64,000 nt of DNA, from the NCBI RefSeq assembly GCF_001543895.1, contig NZ_JYIJ01000016.1, forward strand, positions 310,001 to 374,000, given 5' to 3'. The position numbers and the translations under genes were made by a program. This document shows positions 1 to 7,989 of this stretch, piece by piece (the first letter of the stretch is position 1; each line of letters opens with the position of its first letter). Source of the stretch: Carbonactinospora thermoautotrophica (GTDB lineage Bacteria > Actinomycetota > Actinomycetes > Streptomycetales > Carbonactinosporaceae). The notes under the pieces are model-generated. The model was not told where the DNA came from. It saw nothing but the letters and a program-made list of their open reading frames with translations, and did no database searches.

Positions 1-1
1 G

Positions 2-556
2 GACCGGTTCGACCCGGAGCGCGGCGTGGAGTTCTCCACGTACGCCACGCCGACCATCGTGGGCGAGATCAAGCGGCACTTCCGGGACAAGGGCTGGGCG
101 GTCCGGGTTCCCCGGCGGTTGCAGGAACTGCGGCTGTCGCTGACCACCGCGACCAGCGAGTTGTCGCAGCGGCACGGCCGCTCCCCCACGGTGACCGAGT
201 TGGCCGAGCACCTGGGCCTCAGCGAGGAAGAGGTGCTGGAGGGCCTGGAGTCGGCCAACGCGTACAGCACGCTGTCGCTGGACGTGCCGGAGGCGGGCGA
301 CGAGGAAGCGCCCGCGGTGGCCGACTCCCTCGGCGCGGAGGACGACGCGCTGGAGGGCGTGGAGTACCGCGAGTCGCTGAAGCCGCTGCTGGAGCAGTTG
401 CCGCCGCGCGAGAAGAAGATCTTGCTGCTGCGCTTCTTCGGCAACATGACCCAGTCGCAGATCGCCGAGGAAGTGGGCATCTCCCAGATGCACGTGTCCC
501 GCCTGCTCGCCCGCACGCTCGCCCAGCTGCGCGAGCGGCTGCTGGTGGAGGAATAA
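2..556 (+). CDS. RNA polymerase sigma factor, SigF/SigB/SigG family (5' truncated by window edge)
   Basis: Alternative sigma factor of the stress/sporulation SigB/SigF class, which directs RNA polymerase core to a subset of promoters. The open frame runs in from the window edge, so the N-terminus and region 2 promoter-melting helices are missing. What remains starts at the end of region 2.4 (FSTYATPTIVGEIKRHFRDK), followed by the region 3 helix (RVPRRLQELRLSL) and a C-terminal region 4 helix-turn-helix (MTQSQIAEEVGISQMHVSRL). The preserved APTIVGEIKRHFRD-type motif is characteristic of this class rather than of ECF factors. No anti-sigma partner is visible downstream; it would lie outside the window, upstream. 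The class is clear, but the exact paralogue (SigF, SigB, SigN and others) cannot be assigned from the C-terminal part. Confidence 0.93.
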   Translation, partial: DRFDPERGVEFSTYATPTIVGEIKRHFRDKGWAVRVPRRLQELRLSLTTATSELSQRHGRSPTVTELAEHLGLSEEEVLEGLESANAYSTLSLDVPEAGDEEAPAVADSLGAEDDALEGVEYRESLKPLLEQLPPREKKILLLRFFGNMTQSQIAEEVGISQMHVSRLLARTLAQLRERLLVEE

Positions 557-614
557 GCCGGTGGCCGGCGCGTGAGCGGCGCCACGGGTCACGCCGACCA
601 AGGCCGTGGCGCGG

Positions 615-986
615 CTAGGAGCCGCGCGCCGCACGGGCTGTCAGGAGCACCAGGGCGACCAGCGCCACCAGGGCCGCCAGCCCGAGCGGCACGCCGAGCG
701 CGTACGCGCCGGCCTGGAACATGTTCCAGGTCACGGCGAGCGCGAGCAGCTGGACGAGCACCCCGGGCCCGCGGCTCCACCGCCGCTCCCGGTACAGGCC
801 CCAGGCGACGAGCAGCACCAGGACGCCGAGCAGCATCAGGTACCCGGCGACCGCCTCGATGCCCGCCAGGCTGTGGGGCCGTCCGGAGATCGCGATGACC
901 AGCACGTACCCGGCGTAGCCGGCCAGGACCAGGCCCTCGAGCGCGACCAGGACCGCGGCGACGAGCGACAGGAAGGTTCGGGTCAC
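615..986 (-). CDS. Hypothetical four-helix integral membrane protein
   Basis: A 123-aa protein made almost entirely of four hydrophobic helices (about residues 5-30, 40-62, 75-97 and 100-118) with short charged loops containing YRERRW. There is no enzymatic motif or cysteine cluster. The start is GTG with only a weak upstream purine stretch. It is convergent with the sigma-factor gene and divergent from the lipid kinase gene, 56 bp apart. Codon third positions are strongly GC, which supports coding. I do not recognise the family; it resembles the many small actinobacterial integral membrane proteins of unknown role. Confidence 0.7.
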   Translation of the reverse strand: MTRTFLSLVAAVLVALEGLVLAGYAGYVLVIAISGRPHSLAGIEAVAGYLMLLGVLVLLVAWGLYRERRWSRGPGVLVQLLALAVTWNMFQAGAYALGVPLGLAALVALVALVLLTARAARGS

Positions 987-1042
987 GAGGCGAGGGTAGT
1001 GCCCCGGGCATGGGACGAAGTACGGCTGGGTAGCCTTCGAAC

Positions 1043-1969
1043 ATGCGCGCGCTCCTGGTGGCCAACCCGTCCGCGACGACCACGGACGAGCGGCGACGTG
1101 ATGTGCTGGTCCGGGCGCTGGCCAGCGAGCTGGAGATCGAGGCGGTCACCACCGAATACCGCGGGCACGCCATCGAACTGGCGTACAAGGCCCGTGCCGA
1201 GGGGGTGGAGCTGGTGATCGCGCTGGGCGGCGACGGCACCGTGAACGAGGTGGTCAACGGGCTCCTCGCGGACGGCCCGGATCCCGGCGGCCCGGCACTG
1301 GCGGTCGTCCCAGGCGGCGGGACCAACGTGTTCGCGCGCACGCTCGGGCTGGCGAACGACCCGTTCGAGGCGGTGGGCCAGCTGCTGGCGGCGCTGCGGG
1401 AGCGCCGGCGGCGCGTGATCGGGCTGGGCCGCGCCGACGACCGGTACTTCACGTTCTGCGCCGGCCTGGGGATCGACGCCGAACTGATGCGCCGGGTCGA
1501 GCAGCGCCGCGCCGAGGGCCACCGGCCGAGCGCCTGGCTGTACGTGCGCGAGGGGCTGCGCCAGTTCTTCTTCGCCACCGATCGTCGGCATCCCTCGATC
1601 ACCCTCGAACGGCCGGGCCGCCCGCCGGTTCAAGGACTGTTCCTCACGGTGGTGGCCAACACCGCCCCCGCCACCTACCTGGGGCCACGCCCGATCAGCC
1701 CGTGCCCGGACGCCTCGTACGACACGGGGCTCGACGTCTTCGGGATGACGAGCCTGAGGATCATGCCGGTCGCCTGGCACGCGGCTCACCTGCTGCTGGA
1801 CCGCCGGCGTCCGCCCCAGGGGCGCTCGGTGGTGCTGTTGCACGACGAGCCGGAGTTCACCGTTTCGAGTGAGCGCCCGATCGCGCTACAGGTCGACGGC
1901 GAGGCCCTGGGCGAGTTCACCCGGGTGCGGTTCGTGTCCGTGCCCCGGTCACTTTCGGTAATCGTTTAA
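1043..1969 (+). CDS. Diacylglycerol kinase catalytic-domain (YegS-like) lipid kinase
   Basis: A 308-aa cytoplasmic lipid kinase of the DAGK_cat family, which phosphorylates diacylglycerol-like lipids with ATP. An N-terminal alpha/beta domain carries the nucleotide-binding GGDGTVNEVVNG loop (about residues 66-77) followed by the PGGGTNVFAR loop (near residues 93-102). These are the two hallmark motifs. The C-terminal half is the beta-sandwich domain ending in LQVDGE, typical of the family. Length matches the usual 290-320 aa. The start ATG follows a poor Shine-Dalgarno. In actinobacteria such kinases commonly sit near whiB1 and SigF-type genes, as here. The precise lipid substrate cannot be read from the sequence. 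Confidence 0.92.
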   Translation: MRALLVANPSATTTDERRRDVLVRALASELEIEAVTTEYRGHAIELAYKARAEGVELVIALGGDGTVNEVVNGLLADGPDPGGPALAVVPGGGTNVFARTLGLANDPFEAVGQLLAALRERRRRVIGLGRADDRYFTFCAGLGIDAELMRRVEQRRAEGHRPSAWLYVREGLRQFFFATDRRHPSITLERPGRPPVQGLFLTVVANTAPATYLGPRPISPCPDASYDTGLDVFGMTSLRIMPVAWHAAHLLLDRRRPPQGRSVVLLHDEPEFTVSSERPIALQVDGEALGEFTRVRFVSVPRSLSVIV

Positions 1970-2219
1970 TAACGAGACGGGCCCGACCTAGCGTCACTCG
2001 AGCGAGCGACCCTTCCCACCCCGGAAACCCAGGATGTGACCCAGCAGACACCGAAGAATTGAAAAACATCCCCGAAGGGTCTTGTATTGCGGCCCAGGCT
2101 TTGCCAACCTGGTGTCCGGCGTTCAGGGAACGCGTTGATCCGCGTTTGTTCTCGCGCCTCTCGAATCTTCTCCACAACCCCAGGGACCGAGCACTCGGCC
2201 CTTACGGTGTGGCTAGATT
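1970..2219. other. Intergenic region between lipid kinase and whiB1 with an inverted repeat
   Basis: A gene-free stretch upstream of whiB1, noticeably less GC-rich than its neighbours. It contains a perfect inverted repeat with arms GCGTTC (2119-2124) and GAACGC (2128-2133), and a second, looser pair (CCAGG...CCTGG near 2095-2112). I see no gene. It could hold extra regulatory sites for whiB1 or a terminator for the kinase gene, but no U-tract follows either repeat. Confidence 0.4.
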
Positions 2220-2235
2220 CGTGAAACTATTCACA
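2220..2235 (+). promoter_or_regulatory. CRP-like binding site upstream of whiB1
   Basis: The site reads CGTGA-N6-TCACA, nine of ten matches to the CRP/FNR-superfamily consensus TGTGA-N6-TCACA, with a perfect GTGAA/TTCAC dyad inside it. It lies about 60 bp upstream of the whiB1 start codon. A possible -35 TTCACA (2230-2235) and -10 GATACA (2252-2257), 16 bp apart, would place the site over the -35 box. In M. tuberculosis whiB1 is known to be controlled by CRP (Rv3676), so the position makes sense. The promoter boxes are inferred. Confidence 0.6.
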
Positions 2236-2294
2236 AGCCGCCCAGACCTGAGATACACGTTGTCTCAAGATCGAGCCTAGAGGAGATGTTTCGC

Positions 2295-2546
2295 ATGGAC
2301 TGGCGCCACCGCGCTGCCTGCCGTGACGAGGACCCCGAACTGTTCTTCCCGATCGGCAACACCGGCCCTGCGCTCCTCCAGATCGAGGAGGCCAAGGCCG
2401 TCTGCCGTCGGTGCGAGGTCGTCGACATCTGTCTGCAGTGGGCGCTGGAGACCGGACAGGACGCCGGAGTCTGGGGTGGCATGAGCGAGGACGAGCGTCG
2501 CGCGCTCAAGCGTCGCGCCGCCCGGAGCCGCGCTCGCACCGCCTGA
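2295..2546 (+). CDS. whiB1: WhiB1/WblE-type transcriptional regulator
   Basis: An 83-aa Wbl-family iron-sulfur regulator. The N-terminal CRDEDPELFFPIG segment and the CRRCEVVDICLQW segment supply the four cysteines that ligate a [4Fe-4S] cluster. They are followed by the conserved turn GVWGG and a basic C-terminus (RRALKRRAARSRAR) used for DNA contact. WhiB1 binds the primary sigma factor region 4 and its cluster reacts with nitric oxide. The ATG at 2295 is preferred over an in-frame ATG at 2286 because AGGAG (2281-2285) sits 9 nt before 2295 but directly abuts 2286. It is convergent with pdtaS, the same pairing as in mycobacteria. Confidence 0.95.
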   Translation: MDWRHRAACRDEDPELFFPIGNTGPALLQIEEAKAVCRRCEVVDICLQWALETGQDAGVWGGMSEDERRALKRRAARSRARTA

Positions 2547-2612
2547 GAAACTCGCAACCACCTGAGAGAACCTGGCCCTCAGCGCACCTGACCACGCCTG
2601 GCTCCAGGTGAC

Positions 2613-2635
2613 GCCGTGGGCTCGCAAGCCACGGC
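2613..2635. terminator. Hairpin between convergent whiB1 and pdtaS
   Basis: A perfect inverted repeat with arms GCCGTGG (2613-2619) and CCACGGC (2629-2635) and a 9-nt loop lies between the two convergent genes. There is no U-tract, as is common for actinobacterial terminators. Its role as a bidirectional terminator is inferred from position. Confidence 0.45.
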
Positions 2636-2792
2636 ACCCTCGGTCTCGTCCTCCCAGAGTCCGGGGGTGCCGTCCGTGTCGGTGCTCCGTCCTGTCGGCG
2701 CTCCGGCGTACCCGGTGGATCGGTCCGTGGGGCGAGTCGAGCGAAGACCCGCAACCCCCAGACTAGGGGATCGCGACGACAGCGACGCTCGG

Positions 2793-4262
2793 TTACGCCT
2801 TGAGCGGAATGTCCAGGACGGCTCGCGTACCACCCCCGGGCCGCGGGCCCAGCTCCAGCTGCCCGCCCAGCTCCCCCACCACCAGGGTCCGCACGATCTG
2901 CAGGCCGAGGTTGCCCGAGGTCTCCACGTCGAACCCGGCAGGCAACCCCCGGCCGGAATCCTCCACGGTCAGCCGCAGCCGGCCCGCGGCCCGGCTGGCG
3001 GTCACCACCAGGCTCCCCCTGCCCTCGGGCAGGCCGTGCTCCAGGGCGTTCTGCAGCAGCTCGTTCAGGACCATCGCCAGCGGGGTGGCGATCTCGGCGG
3101 TCAGCACGCCGAACGAGCCCTCCCGCCGAGGCTGGACCGTCGCCACCCCGGCCAGCCGGGTCACTTCGACCACCATTGCCATCATCCGGTCGGCGATCTC
3201 GTCGAACTCGACCGTCTCCTCCAAAGCCTGCGACAGGGTCTCGTGCACGATCGCGATCGCGCCGACCCGCCGGACCGCCTCGTCCAGCGCCGCCCGGGCC
3301 TCCGGCACACCGAGCCGGCGCGCCTGGAGCCGCAGCAGCGCCGCCACGGTCTGCAAGTTGTTCTTCACCCGGTGGTGGATCTCCCGGATCGTGGCATCCT
3401 TGGTCACCAACTCCCGCTCGCGGCGGCGCAGCTCGGTCACGTCCCGTACCAGCACGAGCGCCCCGATCCGCCGCCCGCCCGGGTTCAGCGGGATCGCGCG
3501 CAACTGCACGATGGCGTCGTTCGCCTCGACCTCGGCCTCCCGAGGCGCCCAGCCGCTGCACACCACCGAGATGGCCTCGTCGACCGGCTCCTCCTGCGGC
3601 GGGACCAGCGACGCCGTGGTGTCCCCCAGGTGGGTGCCGACCAGGTCCGTGGCGAGCCCGAGCCGCCGGTAGGCCGACAGCGCGTTCGGGCTCGCGTACT
3701 GGACCACCCCGTCACGGTCCAGCCGCAGCAGGCCGTCCCCCACGCGTGGCGCGGCCTCCATGTCGGTCTGCCCGCCCACATGGGGGAACCGCCCCTCGGC
3801 GATCATCTGCGCCAGGTCGGCCGCGGTCTGCAGGTACGTGAGTTCCAGCCGGCTCGGCGTGCGTGCGGTCAGCAGGTTCGTGTTGCGTGAGATGACCGCG
3901 ATCACCCTGCCGTCCCGGCGCACCGGGATCGACTCGACCCGCACCGGCACCTCGTCCCGCCACTCCGGGTCACCCTCGCGGACGATCCGGCCCTCGTCCA
4001 GCGCCGCGTCCAGCAACGGCTTCTTGCCCCGCGCCAGAAACTGCCCGACCAGATCCTCCAGATACGCGGTCGGTCCGGTGGTGGGCCGCATCTGCGCGAC
4101 CGCGACGTACCCCTGCCCGTCCTTGGTGGGCACCCACAGGACCAGGTCGGCGAAGGAAAGGTCGGCCAGCAGCTGCCAGTCCGACACCAGGACGTGCAGC
4201 CACTCCAGGTCTGGCTCGGTCAGGCTCGTGTACTGCCGGACCAGGTCGTTCAACGAGGGCAC
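2793..4262 (-). CDS. pdtaS: PdtaS-type sensor histidine kinase
   Basis: A 489-aa cytosolic histidine kinase of the HWE/HisKA_2-type group that phosphorylates an ANTAR-domain response regulator (PdtaR, not in this window). The order is an N-terminal GAF-type domain (WQLLADLSFADLVLWV near residue 30), a PAS domain (near 200-290), the phospho-acceptor helix ATIREIHHRVKNNLQTVAAL with H in EIHHRVKNN, then the HATPase_c domain with NELLQNALEHG, EDSGRGLP and GNLGLQIV nucleotide-binding boxes. Sequence and length match mycobacterial PdtaS closely. The GTG at 4262 (VPSLNDLV) is chosen because it aligns with the family N-terminus; upstream in-frame starts would overlap bioF. There is no membrane helix. 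In mycobacteria PdtaS senses copper/NO, but that is family knowledge only. Confidence 0.93.
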   Translation of the reverse strand: MPSLNDLVRQYTSLTEPDLEWLHVLVSDWQLLADLSFADLVLWVPTKDGQGYVAVAQMRPTTGPTAYLEDLVGQFLARGKKPLLDAALDEGRIVREGDPEWRDEVPVRVESIPVRRDGRVIAVISRNTNLLTARTPSRLELTYLQTAADLAQMIAEGRFPHVGGQTDMEAAPRVGDGLLRLDRDGVVQYASPNALSAYRRLGLATDLVGTHLGDTTASLVPPQEEPVDEAISVVCSGWAPREAEVEANDAIVQLRAIPLNPGGRRIGALVLVRDVTELRRRERELVTKDATIREIHHRVKNNLQTVAALLRLQARRLGVPEARAALDEAVRRVGAIAIVHETLSQALEETVEFDEIADRMMAMVVEVTRLAGVATVQPRREGSFGVLTAEIATPLAMVLNELLQNALEHGLPEGRGSLVVTASRAAGRLRLTVEDSGRGLPAGFDVETSGNLGLQIVRTLVVGELGGQLELGPRPGGGTRAVLDIPLKA

Positions 4263-4374
4263 GTCCGCAGGGTAAATCGCGGTGCCGCCCGCGGCCCAAC
4301 CGAGACCCGGGCAGGGCGCCGGCTTATCGTGATGCGCACGCGACGATCGTCGCCGGGAGAGTATGGGAGCGCGC

Positions 4375-5514
4375 ATGACCGGCAACCCGCTGGACTGGCT
4401 CAAGACCCGCGCGGCCGAGCGGGCTGCCGCCGGGCTGCGGCGGCGGCTGCGGCCCCGCTCCGCACGAGACCCGCTGCTGGACCTGGCGAGCAACGACTAC
4501 CTGGGCCTGGCCCGGGACCCGCGGGTGGTCGCGGGCGCGGTGGACGCGGTGCGCGCCTGGGGCGCGGGCTCGACCGGGTCACGGCTGGTCACTGGGTCGA
4601 CCGAGCTGCACGCGGAGCTGGAGCGGGAGCTGGCGGAGCACGTCGGAGCCGCGGCCGGGCTGGTGTTCTCCTCCGGCTACCTGGCCAACCTGGGCGCGAT
4701 CGCGGCGCTCACCGGGCCGGGGGCGCTGGTGGTGTCCGACGCGCTCAATCACGCCTCGATCGTGGACGCCTGCCGGCTGTCGCGCGCGCGTGTGGTGGTC
4801 ACCCCGCACCGGGACGTCACGGCCGTGGAGAAGGCGCTGGCGGACCGTACGGAGGAGCGGGCCCTGGTCGTGGTGGACGCGGTGTTCTCCGTGGACGGGG
4901 ACCTCGCCCCGCTGGCCGAGCTCGCCGGGGTGTGCCGCCGGCAGGGCGCGGCGCTGCTCGTGGACGAGGCGCACGGGCTCGGGGTGATCGGCACGGGCGG
5001 GCGCGGCGCGGCACACGCGGCCGGCTTGGCCGGCGCGCCGGACGTGGTGGTGACGGCGACCCTGTCCAAGGCCCTCGGCAGCCAGGGCGGAGCGGTGCTG
5101 GCCAGCCAGGACGTGGTGGACCACCTGGTGGACGCGGCGCGCGCGTTCATCTTCGACACCGGGCTCGCGCCGGCCTGCGCGGGCGCGGCGCTGGCAGCGC
5201 TGCGCGTGCTGCGCGCCGAGCCGCACCTGGCAGAGAGGGTACGCGATCGGGCGCGCGAGCTGGCCGGCCTGGCCCACGCGCTCGGCTTGCCTGTCACGCG
5301 TCCGGAGGGCGCGGTGGCCTCGGTGCTGATCGGCGAGCCGGCGGCCGCGGTGCGCGCCGCCGAGCGCTGCGCTGAACTGGGGGTGCGGGTAGGCTGCTTC
5401 CGGCCGCCGTCGGTGCCGGACGGGGTCTCGCGGCTACGCCTGACGGCCCGCGCCGATCTGACCGACGAGGACCTGGCTCTCGCCCGACGCGCCCTCGCGG
5501 CGGTACGGGGCTGA
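4375..5514 (+). CDS. bioF: 8-amino-7-oxononanoate synthase
   Basis: A PLP-dependent enzyme of the alpha-oxoamine synthase family that condenses pimeloyl-ACP/CoA with L-alanine in the first dedicated step of biotin ring assembly. Family signatures include the glycine-rich GSTGSRLVTGSTELHAELE segment, VVVDAVFSVDGD (the PLP-contact aspartate), LLVDEAHGLGVIG, and TLSKALGSQGG carrying the Schiff-base lysine. The 379-aa length is normal. ATG 4375 follows GGGAG with 5-nt spacing; the ATG at 4363 is less well placed. bioD and bioB lie about 1.8 kb downstream on the same strand, separated by a convergent gene pair, so bioF is probably transcribed on its own. No bioA is in the window. Confidence 0.93.
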   Translation: MTGNPLDWLKTRAAERAAAGLRRRLRPRSARDPLLDLASNDYLGLARDPRVVAGAVDAVRAWGAGSTGSRLVTGSTELHAELERELAEHVGAAAGLVFSSGYLANLGAIAALTGPGALVVSDALNHASIVDACRLSRARVVVTPHRDVTAVEKALADRTEERALVVVDAVFSVDGDLAPLAELAGVCRRQGAALLVDEAHGLGVIGTGGRGAAHAAGLAGAPDVVVTATLSKALGSQGGAVLASQDVVDHLVDAARAFIFDTGLAPACAGAALAALRVLRAEPHLAERVRDRARELAGLAHALGLPVTRPEGAVASVLIGEPAAAVRAAERCAELGVRVGCFRPPSVPDGVSRLRLTARADLTDEDLALARRALAAVRG

Positions 5515-5721
5515 GCCGTCCGCGGCGTTTCGCCGGGCGGTGAACCCGGCCACCAGAACGGCGCACAGCATCGACCCGACCAGCACCAGCACCCGGGCGC
5601 GCAGGGTGAGCTGCCCGGCCAGGGGTTCGAGCGCGAGCAACACCGGCACGCTGAGCGCGAGACCGTACCCAGCGGCAGCCGCCAGCCGATCCGTAGGCTC
5701 GTCCGGTTCCCGCTGTTCCAC
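5434..5721 (-). CDS. Small two-helix membrane protein overlapping bioF 3' end
   Basis: A 95-aa open frame with two hydrophobic helices (about residues 15-38 and 42-62, GYGLALSVPVLLALEPLAG and VLVLVGSMLCAVLVAGF) and a polar tail. The last third overlaps the 3' end of bioF on the opposite strand by 81 bp, so its C-terminus may be spurious. I do not recognise the family. The hydrophobic pattern and good GC third positions in the non-overlapping part argue it is real. Confidence 0.45.
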   Translation of the reverse strand: MEQREPDEPTDRLAAAAGYGLALSVPVLLALEPLAGQLTLRARVLVLVGSMLCAVLVAGFTARRNAADGSAPYRREGASGESQVLVGQIGAGRQA

Positions 5722-5883
5722 CTCAGTACTCCCTCATGATCGTCCCCGAGACTCGGAACAACCCATACCGTACGCGGTCAGGCAAGCCGGTCCACCGTGG
5801 GAAAGCTCCCCGCGGGGTTTTCGCGCCCCCCGACCAGGGAGGAGGGCCGGGGAACGCCGGCCGGGCCGATCCCGCCCCGCGGC

Positions 5884-6939
5884 TCAGCGGGTCTCGGTGA
5901 CCTTCGCCAGCGCCCGGGGAGCGTCCGGGTTGAGCCGGCGGCTCACCGCGATCTCGTACGCCAGTCGCTGCAGCGGCAGGATCTCCAGGATCGGCGAGAC
6001 CTCCTCGGCCACGCCGGAGGGCAGGACGAAGCCCGCCACACCCTGTTCGACGGCCTGGGGCGTGCCGAACACGCACAGGTCGGCCTGCCGCTCGTGGATG
6101 CGCTCGATGACCGGCTCCAGGGCCTGCCCGCCGGCGCCCTCCGGCCGGATCGCGATGACCGGGCTCTCCTCGTCGATCATGGCCAGCGGCCCGTGCAGCA
6201 GCTCCGCGCCGGAGAACGCGTGCGCGGCCAGGTACGAGGTCTCCATGATCTTCAGCGCGGCCTCCCGGGCGGTCGGGTAGCCGTACCCGCGCGCGGTGAT
6301 CACCAGCCGGTCCGCGAACCGGTACCGCTGCGCCAGCGCCCGGACCTCCTCCCCGCGCGCCAGCAGGTCCGCGGCGAGCTGGGGCAGACGCCGCGCCGCC
6401 GCCCCGTCCCCGCCTCGGATCAGGTCGACGAGCAGGTACAGGGTGAGCAGTTGCGCGGTGTAGGTCTTGGTGGCGGGCAGCGCCCGCTCCGGACCGGCCA
6501 GGACGTCCAGGTGCAGCTCGGTCACCTCGGCGAGCGGCGAGCCCGGCGCGTTGGTCACGCCCAGGGTGAGCGCCCCGCACTCGCGGGCGACCCGGGTCGA
6601 CTCGACCAGGTCGGGCGAGCCGCCGGACTGGCTCACCGAGATCATCAGGCAGTCGCGCAGGTCCGGCCAGGAGCCGTACACCGTGGTGGTGGACGGGGAG
6701 GTGAGCCCGGCCGGCAGACCGAGCAGCACCTCGACCAGGTACTTGGCGTACTGGGCGGCGTTGCCGCTGGTGCCCCGGGCGGCGAGCAGGACGAACCGGG
6801 GCATGCGGGCTCGCAACTCGTCCGCCACCTTACGGATCTGCGGCAGCCCCTCGGCGAGGACGCGCTCGAAGACGTCCGGCTGCTCGGCCATCTCCCGGGC
6901 CATGAGACCGCCGGGCGTGGCGGGCTGGTCCCCGGTCAA
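5884..6939 (-). CDS. Double-SIS-domain sugar isomerase/deaminase-like protein
   Basis: A 351-aa cytoplasmic protein with two sugar isomerase (SIS) domains, homologous to the isomerase half of glucosamine-6-phosphate synthase but lacking the glutaminase domain. SIS1 (about residues 35-170) contains FVLLAARGTSGNAAQYAKY and the phosphosugar loop SVSQSGGSPDLVEST; SIS2 (about 200-330) contains ARGYGYPTAREAALKIMETS and EELLHGPLAMI-like sequence. Proteins of this build act as NagB-II type glucosamine-6-phosphate deaminases or AgaS-like isomerases; which one cannot be told here. The first in-frame codon is TTG, with AAGGAG about 10 nt upstream; an ATG at 6903 is an alternative. Confidence 0.88.
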   Translation of the reverse strand: MTGDQPATPGGLMAREMAEQPDVFERVLAEGLPQIRKVADELRARMPRFVLLAARGTSGNAAQYAKYLVEVLLGLPAGLTSPSTTTVYGSWPDLRDCLMISVSQSGGSPDLVESTRVARECGALTLGVTNAPGSPLAEVTELHLDVLAGPERALPATKTYTAQLLTLYLLVDLIRGGDGAAARRLPQLAADLLARGEEVRALAQRYRFADRLVITARGYGYPTAREAALKIMETSYLAAHAFSGAELLHGPLAMIDEESPVIAIRPEGAGGQALEPVIERIHERQADLCVFGTPQAVEQGVAGFVLPSGVAEEVSPILEILPLQRLAYEIAVSRRLNPDAPRALAKVTETR

Positions 6940-7263
6940 CCTGATCTCGCTCCTTCCTCACGGGTCGACGGTGCGTCCGGTGTGCTCGAGCCGTGCCACC
7001 ATGTTCCCTACCCAGCGGTGGCGGCGCGTGTCGCGGACGACCACGCGTCCGTCCCGGCGACCGGAGCGCCGGGGGCGGGGTTGCCCGGCCGGGAGCTGAC
7101 CGTGCCGATCTCCCCCGCCCTCCTCGGGCCGGCCGTCGGCGTACCCAAGGGTCACCGTGGCGTGGCGAACGGCTCCGTACCCCGTCCGCTCAGGTGAAAC
7201 GACACGCACGCCCGACCGGGGACAGTCCCGCTGGCGCTCGCTGACCAAGTAGGGTGGCCCGGC
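6940..7263. other. Divergent intergenic region between SIS gene and bioD
   Basis: About 320 bp between two divergent genes must contain both promoters. I see no convincing gene, no clear biotin-repressor operator and no strong hairpin in it. Confidence 0.4.
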
Positions 7264-7986
7264 GTGAGCATCCTCGTCGTCACCGGGACCGGTACCGAGG
7301 TCGGCAAGACCGTCGTCACCGCGGCGATCGCCACGCTGGCGGCGGCCCGGGGCTCTTCGGTGGCTGTGGTCAAACCGGCTCAGACCGGGGTTGGTCCGGA
7401 TGATCCTGGCGACATCGACGTGGTGCGCCGCCTGTCCGGGGTCGAGGACGTGCACGAGTACGGGCGGTTCCCCGACCCGCTGTCGCCGGCTGCGGCGGCC
7501 CGGGTCTCCGGGCTGCCACCGGTGGACCTGTACGCGGCGGCCGAGCGGATCCGCCAGCTCGCCGAGACCCGGCGGCTGGTCCTGGTCGAGGGCGCGGGCG
7601 GGCTGCTCGTGCGGTACGACGAGGAGGGGACCACGATCGCGGACCTGGCCCGGGCGCTGCGCGCCCCGGTGCTCGTCGTCGCGCACCCGGGGTTGGGGAC
7701 CCTGAACGCCACGGCGCTCACCCTGGAAGCCCTCGCCGGGCGCGGGCTGGAGCTGGCCGGGATCGTGCTCGGCTCCTGGCCGGCCGCCCCGGACCTGGCC
7801 ATGCGGTGCAACATCCGGGACCTGGAGACGCTGGCCGCGCGCCCGCTGGCCGGGGCGCTGCCGGAGGGCGCAGGCGCGTCGCACCCGGCCGAGTTCCTGG
7901 TCCTCGCGCGCGAAAGCCTGGGTCCCCTCTTCGGGGGGACTTTCGATGCGGCACACTTCCGTGAGCAGTACGACCCGAAGGGGTGA
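7264..7986 (+). CDS. bioD: Dethiobiotin synthetase
   Basis: A 240-aa ATP-dependent enzyme that closes the ureido ring of 7,8-diaminopelargonic acid to give dethiobiotin. It has the P-loop variant GTGTEVGKT (residues 7-15), the VVKPAQTG substrate loop, EGAGGLLV and the RVSGLPPVD-type region, all typical of BioD. Length is normal. It starts with GTG. The stop codon is 3 nt before the bioB start, so the two are clearly one operon and probably translationally coupled. Confidence 0.95.
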   Translation: MSILVVTGTGTEVGKTVVTAAIATLAAARGSSVAVVKPAQTGVGPDDPGDIDVVRRLSGVEDVHEYGRFPDPLSPAAAARVSGLPPVDLYAAAERIRQLAETRRLVLVEGAGGLLVRYDEEGTTIADLARALRAPVLVVAHPGLGTLNATALTLEALAGRGLELAGIVLGSWPAAPDLAMRCNIRDLETLAARPLAGALPEGAGASHPAEFLVLARESLGPLFGGTFDAAHFREQYDPKG

Positions 7987-7989
7987 GCT

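Noticed and set aside
589-1843. Long minus-strand frames opposite the lipid kinase gene
   Set aside because: They are Arg/Pro/Gly-rich shadow frames caused by high GC, without domains.
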